Shown: positions 30,365 to 40,300 of the stretch, piece after piece
Layout: every line of letters starts with the position of its first letter
Numbering within the stretch: position 1 is the stretch's first letter
NCBI GenBank assembly: GCA_039105265.1
Contig: JAPFFF010000015.1
Span: 3,410,001 to 3,474,000, forward strand
DNA from: Tritrichomonas musculus
Lineage: Eukaryota; Parabasalia; Tritrichomonadida; Tritrichomonadidae
DNA length: 64,000 nt
Reading direction: 5' to 3'
Made by a program: the position numbers and the translations under genes
The notes under the pieces: generated by a model
What the model saw: only the letters and a program-made list of their open reading frames with translations
Databases searched by the model: none
What the model was told of the DNA's origin: nothing

Positions 30365-31975
30365 TTAACGACTTGTAATATCGTAGCTGCCCATCTCAAC
30401 AACAGGTGGCATACCATTGGGTTGAACATGAATTGATATAACGGTGTCTTGTAACAATGCCATTAATGGTGGTGTTGTGTTGTTAACATATGTGTTTGCT
30501 ACATCACCATTGTCATCAATATTACGTACTTGAGCTGGTAAGTCACATACTATTTCATATGTGATTGGCGTGTTTGATGTTTGACCTTGTTGGAAGGTGT
30601 TATCTGTCTCAGTTGGTAACCCAATGAAGAATGATGTACGATCATAACTGACTCTGCCAAGTGATTCATTATAAGGTCGTGTATTAACTAATGATTGAAC
30701 GACCTCTTTATTAAAACCTGTTTGTGCACCGTTAACATTCATAGCGTTCTGACATAGTTCAATGAACATTGGATCACTACCATTTGTTGCAAATGGAATG
30801 GTTGGTACTACGCCATAACCACCACATCGCAGTTGGAAGTTGGTAAACAGTGGATTCTTAAATACAGTATGTTGTGTTGCATTAAATGGAAACAGAAAGA
30901 AGATTGAATCAACAAATCGTGGTGTGATTGTTTGAGTCGACGAACAATGGCCAGCAGCTAGTTGCTTACTCATCGTTGTGAATGTAAGTATCTGCGTTGG
31001 AAAGATGAGTTCCTGTTGCGTGTAACGTTGAACAAGCGCTTGATATATATCATTGTCAATGCCAAAGTTAGGTATGACACTATAGCAATCAGTAACTTCA
31101 TATGTTCGACTTGGTATGAATGTAGTGACGTCTGCAGTAAGCCGATGAGCACCTCCACTACCACGCCAGATAGTGCATTGACTGCCAGCTTGAGTAAACT
31201 CATTAGTGATTGGTGGAAATTCAGTTAATGCTTTGTAATTGACTATATCATTAACCAACTCATCTGATATACCAACTGGACAATATACAAGACCCTGTAC
31301 ACCAAACATAATCTTGAGTTCAAGCTTGCCAGCGAATGCAGGTAGATATTTGATGTTACTCAATGGTAAGAACCTTCGCAAGTCAATCTTAAGTGGTATG
31401 ATGATGTTATCAATATTATTAGCACCATTAACAAGATTAATGAAGCAACCACAACGTGCTTGATCAAATTTGCGTTTGAAGATATCCTTATGACGGGCTT
31501 TAGAATAGACATCACCTCGTTTACTTGCTTCGTTATCACCACATGCAGTTAAGAATGATTCTTCTGGACCGAAGTTTTGAGTGTATATTGATATGCCATT
31601 AGCGAGGATCTCATATTTTTCAACAGCATCCATAGCATCTTTAAAGCCAATCCATAGACCATTAAAACGATGGTGATCAATATCACTTATGTCAGCTTGT
31701 AATGCAATCGATAACGTACCACTAAGTTTCATCTGTGCTTTGATGAAGCCATTATATATATCTGCAGTGTTATCACATGTTGGACTGATAATGAATGTGG
31801 TGAATGACCCTGCATGGATAGGTGCAGATGGACTGTATGAAGCTTGTGCATCAATGACGTACTTCTTGTTGGTGTCTGACATGGCAATAGCATTATCAAC
31901 TACATCAAAGTAGCTTGCAACTTGAGTGTTGACTTCAGCTGATGTCTTATGTAGGACTTCTGCGTTGAATGTCAT
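30365..31975 (-). CDS. Major capsid protein, double jelly-roll type
   Basis: A 536-residue protein starting MTFNAEVLHKTSAEVN after TATTTTTAATACATCCAA. It is beta-rich and of the length typical for Polinton major capsid proteins. Segments shared with the capsid half of the ORF at 8686-12255 include DIYNGFIKAQMKLSG, LWIGFKDAMDAVEKYEILAN and, in the second jelly roll, NATQHTVFKNPLFTNFQL with CGG. Several N-terminal residues missing from the other copy are present here. The protein would form the hexon-like trimers of an icosahedral shell and work with the minor capsid at 20121-20879 and the packaging ATPase. It stands in the minus-strand morphogenesis cluster. The family call is by pattern and paralogy, not by search. 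Confidence 0.8.
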   Translation of the reverse strand: MTFNAEVLHKTSAEVNTQVASYFDVVDNAIAMSDTNKKYVIDAQASYSPSAPIHAGSFTTFIISPTCDNTADIYNGFIKAQMKLSGTLSIALQADISDIDHHRFNGLWIGFKDAMDAVEKYEILANGISIYTQNFGPEESFLTACGDNEASKRGDVYSKARHKDIFKRKFDQARCGCFINLVNGANNIDNIIIPLKIDLRRFLPLSNIKYLPAFAGKLELKIMFGVQGLVYCPVGISDELVNDIVNYKALTEFPPITNEFTQAGSQCTIWRGSGGAHRLTADVTTFIPSRTYEVTDCYSVIPNFGIDNDIYQALVQRYTQQELIFPTQILTFTTMSKQLAAGHCSSTQTITPRFVDSIFFLFPFNATQHTVFKNPLFTNFQLRCGGYGVVPTIPFATNGSDPMFIELCQNAMNVNGAQTGFNKEVVQSLVNTRPYNESLGRVSYDRTSFFIGLPTETDNTFQQGQTSNTPITYEIVCDLPAQVRNIDDNGDVANTYVNNTTPPLMALLQDTVISIHVQPNGMPPVVEMGSYDITSR

Positions 31976-32010
31976 TTGGATGTATTAAAAATACGAATGT
32001 ATTACATAAG

Positions 32011-32724
32011 CTATCGTCGAATGCGCGATCTAAACGATGGTGTTGATTCAATGACATCAGGTGGTTCTTGTGGTGGGTCATGAGATGGATCATGTGGTGA
32101 TTCATATGGTGGGTCATGTATATCATCAGTTGGTAATAGATCAGGTACGTACTTACTTCTTATGCGTGGCTTTGATAGTTCCTTATTAACGACATGCTTG
32201 ATATATTGCTTTTGTTCACGCTTGAATCTATCGTTACGTAGCTCTTCACCTAATGAACGTAGCTGTTCAAGGATCTCTAAGTTAATGGTTGTATCATGTG
32301 TGGCAACTTGATGTGGTATTGATGTAGTACGTTGAGTAGCGTGTTGTTTGAATCTATTAGGTAGACGTGTTGGTGTATGCATAGGTTGTGCTTCTTCATG
32401 TTGTGATGGTTCATCGATGCAGTTATCATTGAGGCAAACACTTGAGTGAGCACTTGAGTGAGCATTTGAGTTAGCACTTGAGTCATCATTTGAGTTAGCA
32501 CTTGAGTTACCACTTGAGTTGGCATTGGGGTAAGCACTTGATTCAAGCATACCATTGAGGTTGTCTGATGATTTATCCCTATGAATGAGTGGTTGCTTTC
32601 GTTGTTTAACAATGTACTTGCCCTCTTTCTTAGTAGGGAACACTTCATATTGTTCATCATCAATGCCTTGCAACCAACGTTGAATGATCTGATTGCGCTT
32701 CATGCCAGTAACATATTTGGTCAT
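32011..32724 (-). CDS. Low-complexity virion-type protein (about 237 aa)
   Basis: The start is set at MTKYVTGMKRNQIIQRW, directly after TTTTTATTTTTGTGTAATTC, rather than at an ATG nine codons earlier that lies within the leader. The N-terminal 45 residues are globular and basic. A Ser/Asn repeat follows (SSGNSSANSNDDSSANSN), coded by a tandem CACTTGAGT array at about 32434-32535, then a helical stretch (LEILEQLRSLGEELRND) and a Pro/Asp/His-rich tail. The tandem DNA is of the same kind as the intergenic arrays, so satellite seems to have grown into a coding region here. It is followed by two small virion-like genes. Function is unknown. Confidence 0.6.
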   Translation of the reverse strand: MTKYVTGMKRNQIIQRWLQGIDDEQYEVFPTKKEGKYIVKQRKQPLIHRDKSSDNLNGMLESSAYPNANSSGNSSANSNDDSSANSNAHSSAHSSVCLNDNCIDEPSQHEEAQPMHTPTRLPNRFKQHATQRTTSIPHQVATHDTTINLEILEQLRSLGEELRNDRFKREQKQYIKHVVNKELSKPRIRSKYVPDLLPTDDIHDPPYESPHDPSHDPPQEPPDVIESTPSFRSRIRR

Positions 32725-32757
32725 TTGAATTACACAAAAATAAAAAGTCAATATTGT

Positions 32758-32973
32758 TTACTTACGCGATGATTTACGTTTATTACTTGACTTTGATTTG
32801 TGACTATTGCTTGACCTTACATATGGTGTCGTTACATCATGTGTGTTAGTGTTAGCGTGATATTGTTTGGTGTTTGATCTAGGTCTAGTTATTTCATTGT
32901 ACATCGTACCAGGTCCAGATACGATAACTGATTGACTTGATCGATATGCGTTAGTTCTTGTGTTGAAACTCAT
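32758..32973 (-). CDS. Small very basic protein, core-protein-like
   Basis: This 71-residue ORF begins MSFNTRTNAYRSSQS. It is rich in Ser, Arg, Lys and Asn, with a strongly basic tail (KSKSSNKRKSSRK). There is no predicted hydrophobic core. It lies between a low-complexity ORF and an amphipathic protein in the capsid cluster. Small basic proteins in this setting condense DNA in adenoviruses and may do so in Polintons. This is an analogy from composition and position only. Confidence 0.5.
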   Translation of the reverse strand: MSFNTRTNAYRSSQSVIVSGPGTMYNEITRPRSNTKQYHANTNTHDVTTPYVRSSNSHKSKSSNKRKSSRK

Positions 32974-32983
32974 TTACACATCG

Positions 32984-33388
32984 TTAAACACCTCTAAATG
33001 ATATTGTGTTGTGTGTTTTCTTACGTGAGTCAGCTGCTGCTTGTGCTGATGGCGATCCACTTGGTTTCAACTCACCACGTGCAAACTGTTCACTGATTTT
33101 AACTAGCTTATCTGTGACCGACCCCTTTGGCATGTGACTGAATATATTGGCACCTGCTGTTGTGATTGCACCTAACGTTGGATTGAATGCTGTTGCAAAT
33201 GGTGTGATAGCATGCAGTATATAGCCAACTGCTTTAGGATTGTTCATAGCATAGTTCTTTGCACCAATCAATCCCTTCTTAGTGGCACTCCATATGTGGT
33301 GAGCTGCATTCTTTGCAGCAGTCAATCCTTGATGGACATCGCTTTTTAATCTGTTCCATCCACTGGTAATGAAATTTTTGAATCCCAT
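32984..33388 (-). CDS. Amphipathic Ala-rich small protein, possible membrane-active virion protein
   Basis: A 134-residue ORF starting MGFKNFITSGWNRLKSD. Residues 1-40 form an amphipathic, aromatic and Ala-rich helix (KNFITSGWNRLKSDVHQGL, then AAKNAAHHIWSATKKGL). A hydrophobic stretch follows with YILHAITPFATAFNPTLGA. The C-terminal part is polar and Gly/Ser-rich. The layout recalls adenovirus protein VI, which breaks membranes from within the capsid, or other hydrophobic minor capsid proteins of this virus realm. It sits between the basic protein and the packaging ATPase, as expected for a morphogenesis gene. No sequence search supports this, so the assignment is tentative. Confidence 0.5.
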   Translation of the reverse strand: MGFKNFITSGWNRLKSDVHQGLTAAKNAAHHIWSATKKGLIGAKNYAMNNPKAVGYILHAITPFATAFNPTLGAITTAGANIFSHMPKGSVTDKLVKISEQFARGELKPSGSPSAQAAADSRKKTHNTISFRGV

Positions 33389-33400
33389 GTTTGTAATTCG

Positions 33401-34264
33401 TTAAACTTCGAAGTGTGATTGATTGGCAACGATGTTAATTATGAATTTATCATGTTGGCCTTTATGATTGAGGTATGCTTCTGTAGTTGATTTAATGTCA
33501 AGATTGTTAGGTGTTTGCTGTAGCATTGATGTGAAATCCTCTTTACTGAAGCCACTATAGCATATGATGTCAGTAGCTAAACGTTTAACGTTGAGATGAA
33601 CGAATCGAAGTGTTTGCACTGCTATGATACAGGTTAAGTTGTAGTGACGTGTCTTAGTAAGTAAACGACATAGTTCACTGTTGCCATTCTTAAGTAGTGG
33701 TGATCCAGCTGCATCATCAAGTACTAGTAATGTGTTATATGGATATGAAGCAGTTTGATATTTAACTAGCTTATTTGCTACATATGCAATCCTATCTTCA
33801 ATCTCATACAATGAATGCTTGTTAATGATTCTCGCCATCTCCTCATTGGTGTCAACCATTTTTGATAACACATGTTTAACCATAGCATAGTACTTGAGCT
33901 TGCGTTTGAGATGACGCTTGAGATATGGCAATAGATGTTCTTCTTTGATATATTCAATGGGTGTCTTAACGTTTTTGGATAGTACTTCAGCTGTCTTATC
34001 AAGTTTGCCTGACGTTGAACAGAAGATGATCTTACTATAGTATGGCTTAGCGAATAGTCGTTCAGTTATCATGATGTGTGACCATATCCAGAATGATTTA
34101 CCAGCGCCCATCTTACCAATTAAAAAGTAGATACCATTTGATGAGAATGGATACTCTTCACTTAGTGGTTTAATCAATGCCATCTCAATATCACGTTGGT
34201 TTTTACGTAACGACTCTTGAATAAGATGTTTAACTTCATTCATAACGTTTTTATGTTGACTCAT
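33401..34264 (-). CDS. FtsK/HerA-type genome packaging ATPase
   Basis: A 287-residue protein. The Walker A motif GKMGAGKS is at residues 50-57, after the strand GIYFLI. The Walker B motif LLVLDDAAGS has its acidic pair at about 183-184. A downstream Thr/Gln sensor region includes TKTRHYNLTCIIAVQT. The protein would pump the element's DNA into capsids. The outer element has a related ATPase at 52652-53566 with the same order of motifs. The start is at MSQHKNVMNEVKHL, and the upstream gene ends only 6 bases away. The family belongs with A32-like packaging ATPases of viruses with double jelly-roll capsids. Confidence 0.88.
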   Translation of the reverse strand: MSQHKNVMNEVKHLIQESLRKNQRDIEMALIKPLSEEYPFSSNGIYFLIGKMGAGKSFWIWSHIMITERLFAKPYYSKIIFCSTSGKLDKTAEVLSKNVKTPIEYIKEEHLLPYLKRHLKRKLKYYAMVKHVLSKMVDTNEEMARIINKHSLYEIEDRIAYVANKLVKYQTASYPYNTLLVLDDAAGSPLLKNGNSELCRLLTKTRHYNLTCIIAVQTLRFVHLNVKRLATDIICYSGFSKEDFTSMLQQTPNNLDIKSTTEAYLNHKGQHDKFIINIVANQSHFEV

Positions 34265-34270
34265 TTGATA

Positions 34271-35368
34271 TTAGATGAACTTCTTAATGTGATCTGGTAT
34301 GGTTTTACGTTTAAGCCAGTACTGTCGTTCCATTGTTGAGAGCTTAGTTGGGTGACCTTCACGCATGTTCTTAGATGGAATAGTGTCTTTCATTGTTGAA
34401 CCATTGCCTAAATCATATATGATATGGTATGTGTCTTTTGATTTGTTATATGATGTGATTGATTTAACCATACCACGTTTGCCATCATCAAGTGTGGTTG
34501 CTAATGGAATGTTGCTAGCTGCTTTAACGAGTTTGTAACCTGGCATTGTATTGACAGATCCATCTGTAGATCGTATCAAGAATTGGTTACCATCATTAGA
34601 ATCAACTATGTATGCAACTTTAGATAGGTTCGAACGATGTTTAACGAATGGATTTGCATCAAACACTATCCTAACTCTGTCACCTGGTTTGAAATCATAT
34701 GGATTAACTTGATGTTCCATCTCATGTATGTATGTTAACTCGTCATCTTGAGTGATATCATTGGGTGACTTGTTATGTAGTGAACCATGTGGCATGTCAT
34801 TGTATGAGTCAACTATCTGTAGTACACTTAGCTTTGGTTGATTGAATCGCATATCACGTATCGTTCTCATGAAGCGGTTGATAATACCAAGCTTGTTATG
34901 ATCGTTATCAGTTGTGGTTGTGTATATGATATTATGTTGTTGCATGAAGTCAAGCACAGTGTTGGACAAATAAGCAGCATCCTCATCTGACATAATGGCT
35001 CTGCATTGAGGTTCAACTTTGATGAACTCATTAAGTGCTCTATGTATTTCATTAGCACCCTTACCATGTATCATATAAGCATATGCTTTACGTGTGTTGA
35101 TGTTGATAAGTATTAAGTAGTTAGGTTGGCCTGCTGCTTTATGATCAATGAACGTGTCCATTTGAAATGCATGTGGTAGCTTCGAATATATATGCATGAA
35201 CTTAGGTTTGGGCTTACGTTGATCGTGTACAACCATTGTGTTGAGATAGTGTTTAGCTTCATCATCAGTGAAACCATATCGATTGGCTATGCGTTTGAAT
35301 TTAGGTATGGACTTGGTGGGGTACTTAGCATAGACTTCATCAATGGTATTGAACTTAACCCTTGACAT
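34271..35368 (-). CDS. Polinton integrase (rve/DDE fold) with C-terminal chromodomain-like part
   Basis: A 365-residue protein. An N-terminal helical domain precedes the catalytic core, which shows the first acidic residue in FQMDTFIDHK (D71), a strand YLILININTRKAYAY, the second acidic segment IMSDEDAAYLS (about 127-133) and then NKLGIINRFMRTIRD and SYNDMPHGSLHNKSP. The C-terminal half has DFKPGDRVRIV, typical of integrase tails, and a second beta domain. The enzyme would join the AGTAG ends to target DNA with a 5-bp stagger, as seen for this copy. It is in one open frame. It could also mobilise the mini-Polinton at 2250-8014, which has similar ends. Confidence 0.9.
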   Translation of the reverse strand: MSRVKFNTIDEVYAKYPTKSIPKFKRIANRYGFTDDEAKHYLNTMVVHDQRKPKPKFMHIYSKLPHAFQMDTFIDHKAAGQPNYLILININTRKAYAYMIHGKGANEIHRALNEFIKVEPQCRAIMSDEDAAYLSNTVLDFMQQHNIIYTTTTDNDHNKLGIINRFMRTIRDMRFNQPKLSVLQIVDSYNDMPHGSLHNKSPNDITQDDELTYIHEMEHQVNPYDFKPGDRVRIVFDANPFVKHRSNLSKVAYIVDSNDGNQFLIRSTDGSVNTMPGYKLVKAASNIPLATTLDDGKRGMVKSITSYNKSKDTYHIIYDLGNGSTMKDTIPSKNMREGHPTKLSTMERQYWLKRKTIPDHIKKFI

Positions 35369-35394
35369 TTGTTCAATGCAAAGTAAAAATGTTA

Positions 35395-36570
35395 TTAACT
35401 ATATATTAACTTACGATTCTGCAATAGTACTACATCCATTGTAAACACAAAGAAGTCTTCAAATGCAACTGGTATATCTATTTCATTTCTATCGTAGAGT
35501 TCAATCCAGAATTTATCATCATTGTCATTCAACTTATAGTATTTGATTGGGGTGTATGCTTCATTAGTTCTTCCAATGAGGTTATGATTGGATTGTGTTG
35601 CAAATGATGCTGCTACTTCACATTGTAAGTTGGTTAATATGTGTTTGAATATTAATTTACGATGGAACTTTGTTATGTAATGAATGCTATTACGATATGG
35701 GTTGTTATCACCAATATGAAAGTAACACGCTGTATCAAACTCAAATCTATCAGCGGGATTTAGCTCTATTGGATATAATACTGAGTATGGCAATGGTAAA
35801 CCAACATCATCGAGTTGATAGAATTTACTGTAAGTAATATTTGGATTATCAGCAGTCATCATGAAATCAATATAGTGCTCTTGATCATCGTATGATTCAA
35901 TGACTAACTGTATATCATTACCGATATCGACATGTATAAAAGCATCTTTTGGTTGGTTAAGATAAAGTGAAATATTATTTTGTAAACATAAAATATCGCA
36001 ATCATCCTTATATTGATACAAACCTTCAAGTTCATGTACCTTTTCACCATTTGACATGTCTGAATTTAGAATCACCCCACGAAGATGAACATAAATATTT
36101 TCCTCACTTATTTTTTTATTCAAATCTTTAATGAAATCATCTATATTCTCAAATATATCATTATGATATCGGATTTTAAACACCTTACAATCTTCTCTAT
36201 TCATACGATTAACTACATCTTGAATTTGTTCATCAGTCATATCATTATAATTATAGTCCAAACCTGTAGCCAGCTCATCGAATTTGTCTTGGCTATACTT
36301 ACGTATGTATAATGCAAATGATATTTGTATACTCCTCCTTATGTTGATTCTCATGTTACGTACGCCAATTATCTTCTCACCTACATCAGATGTCCTCCAC
36401 TCAGGTGGGTAGTTAAAATAGATTCGATTGAAATGTTCAATGCCATTACGAAAGTAATCTTCATGTCCATCTTCATCTTTGGTTGTTATTGCATCCGTAA
36501 CAGAGTTATATACCGTTTCAATTGGTAATGGTATCGATTCATCTGACTTTGCATCACGTCTATATGACAT
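35395..36570 (-). CDS. MSYRR-family protein next to the right TIR (391 aa)
   Basis: The start is placed at MSYRRDAKSDESIPLPIET. An ATG nine codons earlier is in frame, but the paralogues in the mini-Polinton begin at the same MSYRR, which decides the start. After the conserved N-terminus (VYNSVTDA, then HFNRIYFNYPPEWRTSD) the protein is acidic and mixed, with INIRRSIQISFALYIRKY, and an aromatic C-terminal half. There is no membrane helix or known catalytic motif. It is the first gene inside the right end, as its paralogues are the first genes inside both ends of the mini-Polinton. Candidate roles are terminal protein, end-binding protein or regulator, all speculative. Confidence 0.65.
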   Translation of the reverse strand: MSYRRDAKSDESIPLPIETVYNSVTDAITTKDEDGHEDYFRNGIEHFNRIYFNYPPEWRTSDVGEKIIGVRNMRINIRRSIQISFALYIRKYSQDKFDELATGLDYNYNDMTDEQIQDVVNRMNREDCKVFKIRYHNDIFENIDDFIKDLNKKISEENIYVHLRGVILNSDMSNGEKVHELEGLYQYKDDCDILCLQNNISLYLNQPKDAFIHVDIGNDIQLVIESYDDQEHYIDFMMTADNPNITYSKFYQLDDVGLPLPYSVLYPIELNPADRFEFDTACYFHIGDNNPYRNSIHYITKFHRKLIFKHILTNLQCEVAASFATQSNHNLIGRTNEAYTPIKYYKLNDNDDKFWIELYDRNEIDIPVAFEDFFVFTMDVVLLQNRKLIYS

Positions 36571-36625
36571 TTGATGTTGTTTAAACACATGTACCACATT
36601 ATGTGAAGCGTTGATGTGGTGTAAT

Positions 36626-37037
36626 AAATAGGCACGCTAAAAATATATGTTGATATAAATGAAAGTCAAAACACATTATGTAATGGGTTGTAAGTTTTTA
36701 TCCAGTATGTAATGAAGTATTATGACACATTAAGTTATATGACGTGAGTTCAACGTGAGATGATGTGGTGAGTTGGTAACATGTGTTGTGACGTGAGTTG
36801 GATGATGAGGTGTTAACATAGGTTTTGACATGAGTTCAACGTGAGTTCAACGTGAGGTGGTGTGGTGAGGTGGATGATGAGGTGTTAACTTGGGTTTCGA
36901 CATGAGGTGAAACGTTAAGATGAATGTTAGGGTGTTAACTTGGGTTTTAACGTGAGTTGATGCGTTAAATGAGTGATGTTACAACTTTAAGCAGGGTGAA
37001 GTGGCGAAGCTACGAAACCCTGCTTAGCTATACTACT
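36626..37037 (-). repeat. Nested Polinton right TIR (412 bp)
   Basis: Inverse of 14624-15035 with a few differences, such as GAGATGATG in place of GAGGTGATG. It ends CTACT, followed by the TCGGA target duplicate at 37038-37042. Confidence 0.93.
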
Positions 37038-37042
37038 TCGGA

Positions 37043-37361
37043 AACATATCAAAAAATAGTTCAACAAAATAATTCTTTACCGAATTATGAACCTATGGAA
37101 ATTGAAGAAGATTGGCACGAAGAAAACCAAAATCAATCACAAGGCTTTGATTTTGAAACACCAAATCCTAATAAGACATCAAATTATTATGAACGACAAC
37201 AAAACATAAATAATAATAGTAATACTTTTGAAGACTTGTCAAGTGAAGAAGAATATAATCAGCAACCACAATCAACAAAACGTTATAGTTTTAGAATCGT
37301 TTCAGACCCAAATGACAAAAATAATAATAATAACAATAATGGAGGTTTTGATTTAAATTAA
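37043..37361 (+). CDS. 3' remainder of the outer gene split by the 22-kb Polinton
   Basis: Directly after the TCGGA duplicate a frame continues with YQKIVQQNNSLPNYEPMEIE and runs to a stop at 37361. It is rich in Asn, Gln, Glu and Ser and ends in an Asn run and GGFDLN. Composition matches the polar C-terminal part expected for the ORF at 13752-14633. An ATG further upstream in the same frame lies in the guest's terminal repeat and is not a genuine start. The gene is convergent with the next minus-strand gene. Confidence 0.6.
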
Positions 37362-40300
37362 TTATTCATTATTCATTCTTTGATGTAATGGTTTAAGATT
37401 AACAGCAAAATCAGCATATTTATTTTTGTTCTGCAATTTACTTTCTTTGAGTTGTGCTTTGAATGCTGTGTATCCACAATTTGGATATATATCTCTTTCT
37501 ATTGCTGCGGTGATTCGTTTAATGAAATTATCTTTAACGTTCTTAATATCTTCTGGCGTTGCTTCTTTAATTCCTTCTGCATTTCGTTTCAACCTGTTAT
37601 ATCCTTCTTGCTTACTTACATCAACATTGAAACCAACACCAAAGACAACATAATCAATGTAATGCATTAATTCAGTAAATTGTTTACCCCATTGACTTGG
37701 TTCAGCCTTTAATTCTCCTGATGTGATATCAATAGCTTTATCAATAATCTTCTCAACTAAGGATGTTGCCCACTGCCCAATTATGCATGGCATTAAAAAA
37801 ATCTGCCCTGCCCACATGGGCAATGCATTTTTTTATATAAATATATTAAATTTTTTTGCATTGATAATGTGTATAAATTTTACTTTTAAATATTTTTTTA
37901 ATTAAAAAAAATATCTAAATTTTATATTATATATGTAAAAATTGAATTGTTTATATTGGGCAATAAACCTTTGAAATTTTTGGGCATGGGCGCCCATGCC
38001 CATCATTCAAAATTTGAAAGAATTTCAATAGTTTACATGCTGGGCAGTACTGCCCACTTTCATAAGGTCAAATGTGGTCAAATAAATTAACCTTTTTGCC
38101 CAGGCTTTTTAATAATTAATAATGTTAAAATATGCATTTATTTTCTTAAAGTACCTCAAATAAGCTCGGAAATGCTTCCTGGAGCTTTTTTTACTGTGAT
38201 TTAGAAGCTGTTTATTGCAATCATCTGAATCAATAATAATTAAATCGGGATATAACAATAAGAAGCTCCAAAAACAGTAAAAAAGCTCAGAAGAGCATTT
38301 ATAAGCTATATATTTCTAATTCAAGAACTGGTTGTTCCTATACTTTATATTGAAAGAAGTAATATTTGAATATTATTCCTTTATTCTTTTTTTTTATTTA
38401 TAAATTTATAAATTTATGCCAATTACTAAGAATATGTTTATCAAATATATTAAAATTGAAATGATTCAGATTATCCTATAAAAAATATAAAATATCATAT
38501 GTTAAAAAATGTTATGGCATTTTTAACCACCATCATTATGATAATCACATTGTGATGATTCTTTTGAGACCCAATTTGATGTGTTTATTTAAAAAGGATA
38601 TCATAATATGAGCCCTCTAATATACTCTATTAGATTTAAAAGAAATTCGGCCCTCAATTTTTTGAATGAGTTCTTTGAAATTTTTTTCCAGATTTGTTTG
38701 CTTTTTTTACAATCAAAAATGAAAAAAGAATAACAAAATATTAAATTGTAGAAATAAATGAAGATAAATATACTTATTTACTTCTTTAAAGATGAAAATA
38801 ATTTAACTTTATGATTTATATTAAATTCATAAAAATATTTTTCACAAAATTTAATTTGAATACCAAATATATTATGCAATAATGCTTTTTACTTCAAAAT
38901 ATTACTAGGTTTACATTTTTTATGAAAAGCATTTCGACAATTCTCATATAAAAATGAAATAATTTGAATAATTCTTAATGATTAATTATTATTTTCCTAT
39001 TTTGTACTAGTTTGGTAAAATTTTTAATCAAAAAAAAAATATAAATATAGCGAATAAACCTTTTTTTGAAAAGAAAATTTTTAAAAATGTGGTTATATTT
39101 TTTTTTTTTGGGGGGGGGGGCAATTTCCAAAAAATCTTGGGCATTTTGGGCAAATTTTTTATAAATGGTCGGGCAAAAACGCATCATTATCCCAACATAT
39201 GATTGAACATTCTTTCCTAATACTGAAACATATTCTTTATTGTTCTGTTGTTTCCAATATGTCCATTGTTCATATGTTAATATCTTTCCATTGAACTTAT
39301 TGTCTTGAATTAGTTCTTTGAAAGGAGCATCAAAGAGATAAGCAAATAACATATTTGATACAGCAAGGTAATTGATGAGTTTCTTCAAAGGAGATAATAC
39401 AAAGAATTGTTCGTCATTCCAATACACTTTCCAGACTTTAGAAAAGATTGATGACCAATAAGAACTTGGTGTAATACGTTTGCTGACTCTTGCTTTTCCC
39501 AGACCCATAGGACCGTAATAATTTTCTAGCTCTTACATTTCTTTCCCCTTTGTTAATTTGTATTGACCAGCATCCCAATCAATTTTCTTGATATCTTTAT
39601 CAAATAATGATTGAATCCATTTATTGAACGGCATTTCTTTTCTTTCTTGTTTTGTTTTAATAACAGATTTCCAAACTTTCTTGTAAGGAGAAGCAAATAC
39701 AAGCTTGTATCCGTTAATGATTGAAGGATTACCGTTCCTATCAATTAAAACAACATCATCAACTTTATCACCGTTCAAGTCTGTTATTGAGTTTCCTAAC
39801 GGGTCTTTGGCATTTTCTGGTAATAAACGATATCTTGGTTTACCGTCTTTATCAACTGAATTCTTACAGTATTCAATAGCTGTATCACGACAAGCTGCAT
39901 TCGGAATGTATTTGATTCTGAAGTTTCCGTTAATAATCATATCAATAAATTTATCTCTGTAATAGGATATATTACCACCAACCCGAGGTATTTCAAGCTT
40001 GTCAAATGAATCCTTTAATGTTGAGTTAACAAGAGGCATATCTTTTTTATCACGACGTCCGCGAGTATTCTTTGAGGGTTGCTTTGCATTTCTTATTAAT
40101 TCATCAAGTATTTCATCATCTGCTTTGTTATCTTCTGCATATCCTTTGTATTTCCTTGCAAAAGGTGATTTAATTTCTTGTGCTTCTTCTTCATTATCAA
40201 CATATCTGTATGGTTGTTTTGCAGGTATTCTTGCATATCTGTATGCTTCGGTTGCTGCTTCATTATCATCTTGCCAATCATCTAATTCATCATCATATAA

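Larger units (their letters stand above)
14624..37037. mobile_element. Nested 22.4-kb Polinton/Maverick
   Basis: The element begins AGTAGTATAGCTAAGCAGGG and ends with the reverse complement. It is flanked by TCGGA (14619-14623 and 37038-37042). Arms are 412 bp and nearly identical, so the insertion is young. Genes run inward from both ends: polymerase B and two small ORFs rightward from the left end, and from the right end leftward the MSYRR-family protein, integrase, ATPase, three small virion-like proteins, major capsid, HNH endonuclease and others. Between the two sets lie a minor-capsid-like ORF and a large fiber-like block. The element looks largely whole: polymerase, integrase, ATPase and capsid are all open, and only the fiber block lies in more than one frame (about two breaks). 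Short tandem arrays and one tRNA-like sequence lie between genes. Confidence 0.95.
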
